Both the position numbers and the translations under genes were made by a program. A stretch of DNA of 38,907 nt, from assembly GCA_964426355.1 (NCBI GenBank), contig CAYRRA010000013.1, forward strand, positions 1 through 38,907, in the 5' to 3' direction. This DNA comes from JAJFTV01 sp964426355 (GTDB lineage Bacteria > Chloroflexota > Anaerolineae > Anaerolineales > Anaerolineaceae). Below the pieces are notes generated by a model. That model made no database searches, was not told the origin of the DNA, and saw only the letters and a program-made list of their open reading frames with translations. Positions 23,788 through 32,205 of the stretch are shown piece after piece. Within the stretch, counting starts at the first letter, position 1, and every line of letters starts with the position of its first letter.

Positions 23788-24302
23788 AAAGGTTTTGGAG
23801 CTTGAGGAACAGGCAATTGACTGGAATTGGCGCCTTTTTGTGAAGACTCCATTAATGCCAATTGAATAATAATATTACCTACCTCACCGTTCAAAGGAAC
23901 TACCAATCGCGGCATGTCCAAGGTGGAAACAGAAGCATTTTTCCCAATCATCAGTGTCGGCGGGGATATGGTAGTTTCAAAACCGGCTTGAGACAGCTTT
24001 ACACTGGCTCTACCCGTTATGACATTTCCCAATTCAGCGATCCCGCTTTGTACCAAAGCATCGAACTCGGTCATCGCCTCTCCCATGATGACAGAAACAA
24101 TCTTCAAAGCAGTATCAAATGGCATCCCATAAAAAACTGTTCCTCTAACATCTCCCACAAGGCTTAGAATAACGGTAACTTCCTCACTTCGATACGGGGC
24201 TTTTTCCAGCATAAGTTGCCCACGTTGAAGCTGACATTCCGCCTCAGCTAAAATAACTTCATGGGCAGCCTCAATAAACGGTATTAAATATTTAACATTC
24301 AT
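23784..24302 (-). CDS. cheX: CheX-like CheY-P phosphatase (second copy)
   Basis: A 172-residue CheX/CheC-family protein. The family dephosphorylates CheY-P with an E-x2-N motif, here SGIAELGNVITG. It starts MNVKYLIPFIEAAHEV, much like its neighbour (MANVKFLNPFVEAASEV), so the pair arose by duplication. The ATG at 24302 has GGAG six bases upstream; an in-frame start at 24347 would overlap the previous gene. A Gln/Pro/Ser-rich tail of about 18 residues is not in the sister copy. It is the last gene of the long flagellar/chemotaxis operon and no terminator is visible behind it. Confidence 0.85.
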   Translation of the reverse strand: MNVKYLIPFIEAAHEVILAEAECQLQRGQLMLEKAPYRSEEVTVILSLVGDVRGTVFYGMPFDTALKIVSVIMGEAMTEFDALVQSGIAELGNVITGRASVKLSQAGFETTISPPTLMIGKNASVSTLDMPRLVVPLNGEVGNIIIQLALMESSQKGANSSQLPVPQAPKPF

Positions 24303-24339
24303 CATAAGCTCCGTACCATCTAAATAAACGACCGGTGAA

Positions 24340-24813
24340 TCATCCATTTATGTTTTCACGCAAGGCAAGATGAACTGTGATCTCACCAAAGTCTGTTAGC
24401 AACGGAACAGTAATTCTTGAGAAATCAAGAGTAGAAATTTGAATTCCTTTTCCTTCGATGAGGGTTGGCGGAGAAATCATCGAATTAAAACCTGCTTCCG
24501 AGAGCTTAACCGTTGCTCGTCCAGTGATCACATTTCCCAGTTCAGCAACCCCACTTTGAGCGAGGTTATCAAACTCAGAAAATTCTTGGTCTGTCATTCT
24601 TGAAACCAAAGCCAGGCTGGTTGACAGTGACATATCGTACAATACAACCCCTTGTATTTGTCCTACCAGACTGATTAATACAGTGACGTCGTTCCCTGTA
24701 AACGATGATTTATGCAGACTCAAGGTTCCTTTTCGCACTGATGATTGCACTTCAGCTTGTAATACTTCTGAAGCTGCTTCGACGAAAGGATTTAAAAACT
24801 TGACATTTGCCAT
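24340..24813 (-). CDS. cheX: CheX-like CheY-P phosphatase (first copy)
   Basis: A 157-residue CheX-family protein with the active-site motif SGVAELGNVITG. CheX usually forms dimers and removes phosphate from CheY. The motif SPPTLIEGKG that follows occurs in nearly the same form in the second copy. The ATG has AGGGAGG upstream and lies 19 bases after the cheR stop. The two copies differ in many positions outside the catalytic helix, so they may act on different response regulators or at different sites. Confidence 0.87.
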   Translation of the reverse strand: MANVKFLNPFVEAASEVLQAEVQSSVRKGTLSLHKSSFTGNDVTVLISLVGQIQGVVLYDMSLSTSLALVSRMTDQEFSEFDNLAQSGVAELGNVITGRATVKLSEAGFNSMISPPTLIEGKGIQISTLDFSRITVPLLTDFGEITVHLALRENING

Positions 24814-24832
24814 CTAACCCTCCCTAACATGA

Positions 24833-25612
24833 TTACATCTTTTTGTAGAATGAAAACCCTGAATTCTTAAAACCAATCTCAAGGGGCTTTGGGATTATCT
24901 CAGTGCCGCCGACAAATAAGTAACCGCCAGGGCGTAATGCTTGTTGAAATCTCTTATACAAAACCTCTTTCGTTTCTGCCGTGAAATAAATGACGACATT
25001 CCGGCAAATGATCAGGTCAAAATTTTCTTCATATTTATCCTGTATGAGGTTTTGCTCACGAAAAACAATTTTTTTTGTTAAATTTTCAGAAACAAAATAT
25101 GGCGGTCCTCCAGGTTTAAAAAATATCCCTTTTTGTACAGGTGAAATATTCCGTACTTCTTCTGCGAGGAATGGACCTCCATTCTTTGCGGTTTCCAATG
25201 CACCTTTGTCAAGATCCGTAGCTAACAGGTAATGTTTTTTGCCAGGGGTCAAATCATGCAAAATAATCGATAGACTAAAGATTTCTGCGCCTTTCGAACA
25301 ACCCGCGCTCCAGACTCTTAACTCATTCTTTACTGAAAGTAATTCATTCAATACCGAATTCTGTAAATCCTTCCATCGTTCTTGATCTCGGAAGAATTCC
25401 GTTACATTAATCGTCAGATAGTCTCGAAATTTTCGTAATTCGCTATCATCCTTTTTAATTCGTTCAAAATAAACCTCCCAATTCGCAGCGCCTACGCGCG
25501 CCAACCAGGAATCAAGCCGCCTGCGCATTTGCTCATCTTTGTAATGCTTCAAATCAATGTTTAAAATATTCTTGATCGAATGCATGATTTTTTGGTATTG
25601 TTCGAGATCCAT
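24833..25612 (-). CDS. cheR: chemotaxis protein methyltransferase CheR
   Basis: A 259-residue CheR that methylates glutamates of chemoreceptors with SAM. The N-terminal helical domain (residues about 1-80, with RRRLDSWLARVG) is followed by the SAM-binding domain with VWSAGCSKGAEIFSL, where GCSTGEEPYSL is usual. The late motif IICRNVVIYF is typical. It lies two bases after cheB, the matching demethylase, in the same operon. No C-terminal TPR or pentapeptide anchor is present. The missing second Glu of the GEE motif (here GAE) is a small deviation. Confidence 0.92.
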   Translation of the reverse strand: MDLEQYQKIMHSIKNILNIDLKHYKDEQMRRRLDSWLARVGAANWEVYFERIKKDDSELRKFRDYLTINVTEFFRDQERWKDLQNSVLNELLSVKNELRVWSAGCSKGAEIFSLSIILHDLTPGKKHYLLATDLDKGALETAKNGGPFLAEEVRNISPVQKGIFFKPGGPPYFVSENLTKKIVFREQNLIQDKYEENFDLIICRNVVIYFTAETKEVLYKRFQQALRPGGYLFVGGTEIIPKPLEIGFKNSGFSFYKKM

Positions 25613-25614
25613 AC

Positions 25615-26679
25615 CTATCGCCTCAAAGAATCTGCAATTGCTTTATGGATATTATTCAACGGTTCCACTTGATCTGCTGCACCAGCTTCAACAACACTTC
25701 TAGGCATTCCCCATACAACACAACTCTCTTCAGCTTCAGCAATCACCCAGCCACCTGAAGCATGCACCAGAGAAGCACCGGTTGTACCGTCGCTGCCCAT
25801 TCCCGTTAAAATCACGCCGACAACCCTGCTCTTATACTTTTGCACAATGGAAAGCAGGGTCACATCCACCGAGGGGCGCACTCCGTGAACCGGCGGATTC
25901 TGATTCAACATTATTCTGTCATTCGAATCTAGAAGCATGTGGAACCCACCCGGTGCAAGCAGGCACCTTCCAACATCCAATGTGTCGCCCGGTTCGGCTT
26001 CTTTCACCTCAAGGGGAGAAAGTGTGTTCAGTCGTTCAGCCAATGAACGCGTAAAACCCGCTGGCATGTGCTGAACGATTACAAAAGCTGCTGGTAATCC
26101 ATCCTGTATGTTAGTCATCACCTGACTTAATGCGCGTGGACCGCCTGTTGATGAACCGATCAGCACAATCTTATCGTCTTTTTGTAATGGGCGAATATTT
26201 CGAGGCTCACGCTTTGCGATGACCGCTGGTTCAGAGATAATAATTCGCTGCGAAGACCAAACTTTTGCCCTGGATGCTTTTCTAACCTTCTCAGCAACTT
26301 CAAGCATGATCGAAGCTACATTGGCTTTAAATGAAGGTTTTGCAATGAAATCCACTGCCCCAAGAGTCAGCGCTCTGACTGTCTCCAGTGTCCCCTCAGA
26401 CGTCAGGCTGCTGATCATGATAACCGGTCTGGGAAATCGCCTCATCACTTCGCTGAGTGTGGATAAACCATCCAGTTTGGGCATTTCCACATCCAGTGTG
26501 ATCACATCCGGTTCTAAACGCGGTATCAGTTCCAAAGCTTCTTTTCCATCCGCTGCAGATCCAATGACCAGGATATCAGGGAATTCATTTAAATGCTTTG
26601 CAATGGTGAAGCGCATAAAAGCGGAATCATCCACCACAAGGACGCGAATTTTTTTCTCGGCAAGCGGCGTATTCATCAT
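25615..26679 (-). CDS. cheB: chemotaxis response regulator / protein-glutamate methylesterase CheB
   Basis: A 354-residue CheB. The receiver domain (residues about 10-125) has the phospho-acceptor D63 in TLDVEMPKLDG. The C-terminal methylesterase has the catalytic Ser in GSSTGGPRAL, His in VQHMPAGF, and Asp in LTGMGSDGT. It removes methyl groups and deamidates receptors after phosphorylation by CheA. Two adjacent ATG codons (26679, 26676) can serve as start; the upstream ribosome-binding site is weak and the gene follows cheY by three bases, so translation is probably coupled. Confidence 0.95.
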   Translation of the reverse strand: MMNTPLAEKKIRVLVVDDSAFMRFTIAKHLNEFPDILVIGSAADGKEALELIPRLEPDVITLDVEMPKLDGLSTLSEVMRRFPRPVIMISSLTSEGTLETVRALTLGAVDFIAKPSFKANVASIMLEVAEKVRKASRAKVWSSQRIIISEPAVIAKREPRNIRPLQKDDKIVLIGSSTGGPRALSQVMTNIQDGLPAAFVIVQHMPAGFTRSLAERLNTLSPLEVKEAEPGDTLDVGRCLLAPGGFHMLLDSNDRIMLNQNPPVHGVRPSVDVTLLSIVQKYKSRVVGVILTGMGSDGTTGASLVHASGGWVIAEAEESCVVWGMPRSVVEAGAADQVEPLNNIHKAIADSLRR

Positions 26680-26682
26680 TTA

Positions 26683-27042
26683 TCAGGCAGCTAATAGTTT
26701 GGTAATAGCTCCAAGCACTCTTTCTCGTTCAAATGGTTTGACTATGAAATCGCGTGCTCCAGATTTGATTGCCTCAAGAACAACCGACTCCTGCCCTAAG
26801 GCTGTCAGCATGACGACTTTAGCTTTTGCATCCGACAGTTTAATCTCTTTTAGAGCAGCCAAACCATCCATTTCAGGCATGGTAATATCCATAAGAACGA
26901 CATCAGGTTGTTCAGCCTTATATCGCTCTACCGCTTGAAGCCCGTTTTCAGCTTCGATTACCTGGTGGCCCTCACCAATCAACATTTTTGAGATGCGCAT
27001 TCTTAAGAATTCTGCATCATCAACAATCAGTATTTTTGCCAT
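26683..27042 (-). CDS. cheY: chemotaxis response regulator CheY
   Basis: A 119-residue single-domain receiver. D52 in VVLMDITMPEMDG is the phospho-acceptor, with the acidic pair D8/D9, the conserved Thr in MLTALG and the Lys in VKPFERER. Phosphorylated by CheA it should bind the flagellar switch. The ATG has TGGAGGAAG upstream. Being placed between cheD and cheB in a flagellar operon supports CheY rather than a generic receiver. Confidence 0.93.
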   Translation of the reverse strand: MAKILIVDDAEFLRMRISKMLIGEGHQVIEAENGLQAVERYKAEQPDVVLMDITMPEMDGLAALKEIKLSDAKAKVVMLTALGQESVVLEAIKSGARDFIVKPFERERVLGAITKLLAA

Positions 27043-27072
27043 GCTTCCTCCAGAAAAATAATGGTTTCATTT

Positions 27073-27558
27073 CTAAAAATCTCGCTCCTTGCCCCCCATC
27101 ATGCGAATGGTCATATTCCCATTTCCAACATATAAACGGACAGTTCTTCCTATCTGACCGCCTACTTCCTCACTCACAAGCCGAATACCCAAATTATGAA
27201 AAGTAAGTTTAGCCATTTCGATATTGCGCGTACCAATATCAAAAGAGGGAGTCTTCAAGCCAACATTGAGCATATTGGCTCCCCCAGCCATTTTTACAAT
27301 CATCCGAGTTTTGTTCAATCCTTGTTTTGTTAACTGGTCAAGTAAAGAAACAATCCCGGTATCGACATATTTCGCCAGGTTGTCATCGCGGCTGTTGGCA
27401 GAAGAAGGAAGCACTGCATGCAACATTCCTCCTAAACGTATCACTGGATCATAAACACCTACGCCAATACATGATCCCAAGCCAAAAGCCACTAAAACAT
27501 CTTGCGGATCCCGGCTAATTTTTATCTCAGCCAAACCCACCGCTATCGAATTATGCAT
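27073..27558 (-). CDS. cheD: chemoreceptor glutamine deamidase CheD
   Basis: A 161-residue CheD. The catalytic Cys is C30 in GLGSCIGV and the His is H47 in GGMLHAVLP, in the spacing typical of this thiol deamidase. CheD deamidates receptor glutamines and binds CheC, which raises CheC phosphatase activity. The start overlaps the end of cheC by eight bases, which fits the known partnership of the two proteins. Confidence 0.94.
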   Translation of the reverse strand: MHNSIAVGLAEIKISRDPQDVLVAFGLGSCIGVGVYDPVIRLGGMLHAVLPSSANSRDDNLAKYVDTGIVSLLDQLTKQGLNKTRMIVKMAGGANMLNVGLKTPSFDIGTRNIEMAKLTFHNLGIRLVSEEVGGQIGRTVRLYVGNGNMTIRMMGGKERDF

Positions 27559-28162
27559 CAGTTCCCTTTACTACGTTCAACATTTTTCTCAGAGTATGAT
27601 CTTCTGGGATAATCCAGAAGTCGGCTGTCATATTTTTTTCACCAACGTAGAAACATGTCGAAAACATCAGAACTTCATGAGAGGTTGAGCCCAATGAAGC
27701 TACAATAACATCAAGTATTGAGCCAAGCATGTCTACAACGACTGCAGGTGGGGAGGGTCTGGCACCCAACCCAAGAATTTCATCCATCGCATTAACAAAG
27801 AATGAGCCAGTTAAATTTCCAATCTCAGCCAGGGCAGATCGCTCTAACGCACCTAAAACTTCAGATTCTCCTGGTGTTCGTTCCATCAGCGTATCAGCAA
27901 GTTCAAGCGCTTTTTCATACGGGAAAATCAATAAAACCTGCGATTCCAACTCGCCTTCCATGTGTAAATAGATCCCCACTGCGTCCATTTCCGGTCCGCC
28001 CCCGACATGGGGTATTTCACTAAGTTGGACAGCTTTTACAGTTGGGCTGACAATGGATATTTTCAACCCAATCATCCGCTCCAAAGCACCCGCTGCATTC
28101 TCAAAACCCTTCTGAATGATCCTGCCCAGGTCATCCTTATTCTTTTGCAGTTGATTTTCCAT
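27551..28162 (-). CDS. cheC: CheY-P phosphatase CheC
   Basis: A 203-residue CheC. One active-site motif is intact (SALAEIGNLTGSF). The other, expected near the N-terminus in double-site CheC, appears degenerate: KGFENAAGAL stands where EIGNIGAG is usual, so Glu and Asn are not in register. The middle domain contains HVGGGPEMDAVGIYLHMEGELESQ-like sequence of the family. The ATG at 28162 has GGAG nine bases upstream; a TTG at 28177 has none. It works with CheD, encoded directly after it. Confidence 0.87.
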   Translation of the reverse strand: MENQLQKNKDDLGRIIQKGFENAAGALERMIGLKISIVSPTVKAVQLSEIPHVGGGPEMDAVGIYLHMEGELESQVLLIFPYEKALELADTLMERTPGESEVLGALERSALAEIGNLTGSFFVNAMDEILGLGARPSPPAVVVDMLGSILDVIVASLGSTSHEVLMFSTCFYVGEKNMTADFWIIPEDHTLRKMLNVVKGTDA

Positions 28163-28187
28163 TAAACTTTTCTCCAAATATCAAACG

Positions 28188-30473
28188 CTAATTCAGCTTT
28201 GTGCTTGATATTCTGTAAAGATCCTGAACATCGATGATGAGGATCACTTTCCCATCGCCTAATATGGCGGCACTGGCAATCCCATGAACATCACCAACCA
28301 AAGGACCCAAAGATTTAACCACTACTTCTTCCTGTCCAATGAGGTGATCAACCACCAAGCCGATCTGATGGCTGCCAGTGCCAACAACAACAATATGCTC
28401 GTATTGGGCTTCCTTTGTCTTCGCCTGCATTGCGAAAACTTCAGAAAGACGTAACAACGGAAGCACCTTATCTCTTAATTTTATAACCGGAACGCGATTT
28501 ATTTTCTTAATTTCGCTCTTCAACACACGTAAAGTGGATGAAACTGTAATTAACGGTACCGCAAATATCATTTCACCGACCAAAACAAGCAAGGTGGGTA
28601 CGATTGCCAGGGTCAACGGCAGCGTGATCTGAAAACGTGTTCCTTTACCTTGCCAGGTTTCCACTACCAACGTGCCATTCAATCGCTGAATATTATTGCG
28701 AACAATATCTAATCCGACACCTCTCCCAGAGATATCACTTACAGTGTTGGCAGTGGAAAGCCCTGAGTTGAAAATCAGGTTAACTGCGTCTTCATGGCTC
28801 ATGCTCATCGCTTCCGCTTCAGTGATCAATCCTTTTGCTATGGCTTTCTTCTTCACTCGCTCAGTGTCGATCCCTTTACCATCATCTTCCACGGTGATGA
28901 TGATTCTTCCCTCCTCGTGCCTGGCATCAAGAAGAATCTTACCTGTTTCATTCTTATTTGCCTTTCTACGTTCATCAGGTGTTTCAATGGCATGATCGAT
29001 TGAATTTCGGATGAGATGGATTAAGGGGTCAGTTATTTCTTCTACCACTGTGCGATCTAATTCGGTATCCTCTCCAGCAATTACCAGGTCTATGCTTTTG
29101 TTGAATTTTTTGGAAAGGTCTCTGACCATCCTTGGGAATTTATGAAAGACATTCGATATCGGCGACATACGAATATCCATGACTTCTTTTTGCAACTGGT
29201 CTGTGATTCGCCCTAGATGAGCTACTGTTTCACCCAGGGTTTCTACATATTCCTCGCCGCGGAAATTAATCTCAAAGAATGACTTGAGCTGCATCAACCG
29301 ATTACGGTCAGTAATCAACTCACCGACCAGATTCATCATATTGTCCATTCTTTCTACGCTTGTTCGAATGGTTTTATCGGCTGTTGAACGGGTTGGTTGT
29401 GGAGCCGCCCGGTTTGTTTCAGCTTTTACGATTTGCTCAGATTGGACGACAACAGGTTGTGATACTTCCTTTTGCTCCTCGGGTCTATTTTCTTCAGAGG
29501 ATGTTAACACCACATTTTCTATATCGCTGATATTTTCAATTACATATTTAATTTGCTCGTCAGTCTTATCAGATGTAAAACGAATTTTCATCCTATCTAC
29601 CGGTTTTGCCGTTTCAATCTGAGCCATCCCCGGCTCCATATCGATGATTTGAACGATTTCTTGTAGAGCTAACACGACCTGTAAAGCACGTGCTGCGGAG
29701 GCAATTGAATCTTTGGTGATTTTAACGATAGCCCATTTGTCAGCCATTCCATGAGTGGTATCGCCAGTTTCAATGGCAACATTCTCAATTTCGCCGATAT
29801 CAAAAATCAGGTTTTTAAGCTTATCAGGGCTCATATCGGTTTTGAAGTCAATCTGTAGATAATGCACCGGCATCGCCGTATCGATTTCTTCCTGTGTAGG
29901 CTGCAATCGCAATATGCTACCGTGCTCTTTCAAGGTCAAGATAACCAGCATTGCGCGTGCAGCCGAAGCAATGCTTCCAGAAGAAATCGTGATGTGCAAT
30001 CGATAGGCGCCTTCCAGAAGAAGTTCTTCTTTTGTGTTTGCGGCTACCGTTACACCAGCCAAAGCGCCGGTCTCTGTTTTTTCATGAAGTGCGTGGGTGA
30101 ATTTTTCTGCCAGATCTTCAACATCGATATCTGATTCTTCTCTATTCACCACTTCATCGCGCAATGCCCTCATTCCATCCACGGTTTCCAGGCATAAATC
30201 AATGAAATAAGCTGATACAGAGAAGGTCCCTTTCCGCAGCCCATCCAGGGCATTTTCCAACGCATGGGTAACCGTTACCATGCGCTTATGACTGATCATA
30301 CCAGCAGAACCCTTTAATGTGTGCGCAGCACGAAAAAGTTCGTTAACCAACATGCTGTCGTCACCCGCTTGCTCCAGTTTGATTAACCCCTCATCTAAAA
30401 CCTGAAGCTGCTCATCTGTTTCCGCTAAAAATATGGGCAGTTCATCCTGATCGATGTCAAATTTTATGGGCAT
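28188..30473 (-). CDS. cheA: chemotaxis histidine kinase CheA with two P2-like domains
   Basis: A 761-residue CheA. P1 (Hpt) holds H51 in RAAHTLKGSAGM. Two homologous domains follow at about 155-235 and 248-330, each with SIASAARA(M/L)xV(I/V)L; these are at the P2 position where CheY and CheB dock. P3 (dimerisation, ERMDNMMNLVGELITDR), P4 (HATPase: IRNSIDHAIE, DDGKGID, GRGVGLDIV) and P5 (CheW-like, C-terminal 140 residues) complete it. The ATG at 30473 has GAGGA six bases upstream. No cheW gene is in the window. It is the first chemotaxis gene after the flagellar genes of the same operon. Confidence 0.95.
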   Translation of the reverse strand: MPIKFDIDQDELPIFLAETDEQLQVLDEGLIKLEQAGDDSMLVNELFRAAHTLKGSAGMISHKRMVTVTHALENALDGLRKGTFSVSAYFIDLCLETVDGMRALRDEVVNREESDIDVEDLAEKFTHALHEKTETGALAGVTVAANTKEELLLEGAYRLHITISSGSIASAARAMLVILTLKEHGSILRLQPTQEEIDTAMPVHYLQIDFKTDMSPDKLKNLIFDIGEIENVAIETGDTTHGMADKWAIVKITKDSIASAARALQVVLALQEIVQIIDMEPGMAQIETAKPVDRMKIRFTSDKTDEQIKYVIENISDIENVVLTSSEENRPEEQKEVSQPVVVQSEQIVKAETNRAAPQPTRSTADKTIRTSVERMDNMMNLVGELITDRNRLMQLKSFFEINFRGEEYVETLGETVAHLGRITDQLQKEVMDIRMSPISNVFHKFPRMVRDLSKKFNKSIDLVIAGEDTELDRTVVEEITDPLIHLIRNSIDHAIETPDERRKANKNETGKILLDARHEEGRIIITVEDDGKGIDTERVKKKAIAKGLITEAEAMSMSHEDAVNLIFNSGLSTANTVSDISGRGVGLDIVRNNIQRLNGTLVVETWQGKGTRFQITLPLTLAIVPTLLVLVGEMIFAVPLITVSSTLRVLKSEIKKINRVPVIKLRDKVLPLLRLSEVFAMQAKTKEAQYEHIVVVGTGSHQIGLVVDHLIGQEEVVVKSLGPLVGDVHGIASAAILGDGKVILIIDVQDLYRISSTKLN

Positions 30474-30521
30474 ATTTTTCCTCAATTCACGTTTACATGT
30501 ACCTGATAAATTCGAATCTGC

Positions 30522-30827
30522 CTAATAACCCTTTTTTTGCCTCAAGCGATACACAAAAGCAAATACTTCCGCAACCACAGCGTATAGTTCAGGCGGGATC
30601 ACTTCATACAAATCAACTTGCGCCAGTGCATCTGCCAAAACGGGGTCATCTCTGACCGGCAAGTTATTTTGCTTCGCAATTTCCAAGATTTTTTCAGCAA
30701 TAGCTCCACGCCCCACCGCAACCACTTTTGGGGCTGTATCTTTTTCAGGATCATACTCCAAAGCAATCGCTCGTTTTGGAGGTGTATTCTCTTCTGGTGA
30801 GGCTGAGTCTTTTATTTCATCTGTCAT
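30522..30827 (-). CDS. FlhB C-terminal-domain homologue (FlhX, export switch-like)
   Basis: A 101-residue protein of the EscU/YscU/FlhB cytoplasmic-domain family. KRAIALEYDPEKDTAPKVVA matches the start of the FlhB autocleavage domain, but the NPTH cleavage motif is absent: the equivalent stretch reads EYDPEKDTAP. The following VPVRDDPVLADALAQVDLYEVIP matches FlhB closely. Such stand-alone forms (FlhX or YlqH-type) are known to replace the C-terminal half of FlhB in some bacteria. I chose the ATG at 30827 because GGAGG is six bases upstream; it starts one base after the previous stop. Confidence 0.85.
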   Translation of the reverse strand: MTDEIKDSASPEENTPPKRAIALEYDPEKDTAPKVVAVGRGAIAEKILEIAKQNNLPVRDDPVLADALAQVDLYEVIPPELYAVVAEVFAFVYRLRQKKGY

Positions 30828-30828
30828 T

Positions 30829-32172
30829 TCATGCCTCCAGGTCAATCTTAGAAATCGTAGAGCTAACCTCCGAAACGGATGCAGCTTGTTTCACTTCACA
30901 ACGTGCAAATTGCATACTGTATCCCAGTTCTTCCAATCCATCCTTTAAACTGGGTAATTCCTCCTCTACAAGGTCTCTCCATTCAACTGATGACACCGTC
31001 AACCATGCGCCAACACGTTTTCCGACCATCGATAAATCAACTTCAATTGAACTGGTGTCATCCAGATTGAGCGAAAGCACTAGACGGTTATTCTCAGGAT
31101 CGATCGATTTACCTTTTTCACCGGTTCTATAGGCTATACGCAGGTTAGCCATCTGCATATCAGTCGCTTTCCGTTGGTTTGCAGATAACGGCAGTTCCAT
31201 GATCAGCCAGGGGGGATTGGTAGGGTCGTTTGTTTGTGAGGCATTGCTGAATTGCATCTGGCGGATCGTATCTAAGAATTTATCAATCTCCCCTACCAGC
31301 CTTGTTTCGCCTCTCTGAAGCAAAGTCGCTCGCAGTGTTGCAATGGCTAACAAACCATTCGCAGCATCCATATTTTCTAAGAAAAGGTTGTTTCCTTTGA
31401 TAAAATCCGCCAGTTGTGATTCGAGAGATTTTCCCCATAATGCAACTGCCTGGTTCATTTGTTTCACCAACTCTGGGGAAGATGCACTCCAATCAATTAT
31501 TCCGCCTTGTAGTACATTTAACGCTTTTTCAGCAATTTGCCGGATATCTCCGCGCACTCCGCTATTTTGTAACCATTGCGACAACCGGGTCTCCAGGCTT
31601 GCATAAGCCTCTGTCAACGAAGGAAGCTGCTGTAACGCAAGGCTTAAAGTCCCCGTAGATAGTGGTAACCCATTCGACATCAAAACAGCAGCCAGGTCAG
31701 CTTCAGGTTGTCCCCAATTTCCAAGACCATTTAGAGCCTGTTCCATCATCCCCACAAGCTCATTGGTGATTGGCAATCCAATACTGAGTAATGCCCTGCC
31801 GATGGTAATGTTGGCAGGGTTGATTTCAAGGCTATTTAGCTGGAGTAAATTCTGCGCTAAGATGGACCATTGCGAGGTAATACCAACCTGCTCTTGCTGT
31901 ACACCAGGTTGAACCAGTTGAAGCTGTAGTACACCGTCAACCATTCCTTTGACAATGAATTGAGCCTGCTGCTGACCGTTTAACGCACTTGCCTGGCTTT
32001 GTGTATCCAGCTTCCCAACAACGCGAGTGCCTCTGATGACCAGTTGAACCTGGTCACCAGAGACATTTAAGATTTCTGCGTTTACTCGTTGATCAACCCT
32101 TAATTCGAGCGGTTTTCTGCTTATCGCATCGACGTATCGAATTGTGGATGACCCAGTGATCTCAGCCGCCAA
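30829..32172 (-). CDS. FliK-like flagellar protein (second hook-length-type protein)
   Basis: A 447-residue protein with a Gln/Leu-rich N-terminal half and a C-terminal part (from about 345) that resembles the FliK C-terminal domain: NRLVLSLNLDDTSSIEVDLSMVG, then LPSLKDGLEELGY. FliK measures hook length and flips the export switch. A bona fide fliK lies at 34457-35570, so this is an additional member, as often found next to flhX. The start is TTG at 32172 with GGAG eight bases upstream. No signal peptide or membrane helix is visible. The name FliK is not assigned because similarity rests on the C-terminal pattern only. Confidence 0.7.
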   Translation of the reverse strand: MAAEITGSSTIRYVDAISRKPLELRVDQRVNAEILNVSGDQVQLVIRGTRVVGKLDTQSQASALNGQQQAQFIVKGMVDGVLQLQLVQPGVQQEQVGITSQWSILAQNLLQLNSLEINPANITIGRALLSIGLPITNELVGMMEQALNGLGNWGQPEADLAAVLMSNGLPLSTGTLSLALQQLPSLTEAYASLETRLSQWLQNSGVRGDIRQIAEKALNVLQGGIIDWSASSPELVKQMNQAVALWGKSLESQLADFIKGNNLFLENMDAANGLLAIATLRATLLQRGETRLVGEIDKFLDTIRQMQFSNASQTNDPTNPPWLIMELPLSANQRKATDMQMANLRIAYRTGEKGKSIDPENNRLVLSLNLDDTSSIEVDLSMVGKRVGAWLTVSSVEWRDLVEEELPSLKDGLEELGYSMQFARCEVKQAASVSEVSSTISKIDLEA

Positions 32173-32205
32173 AGGACTAACTCCAGTTTTTCAGTTTATT
32201 ATATA

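Noticed and set aside
26219..26938. A 239-residue open frame on the plus strand opposite cheB and cheY.
   Set aside because: It mirrors two well-supported genes on the other strand, has Ser/Thr-rich composition typical of antisense frames and no ribosome-binding site.
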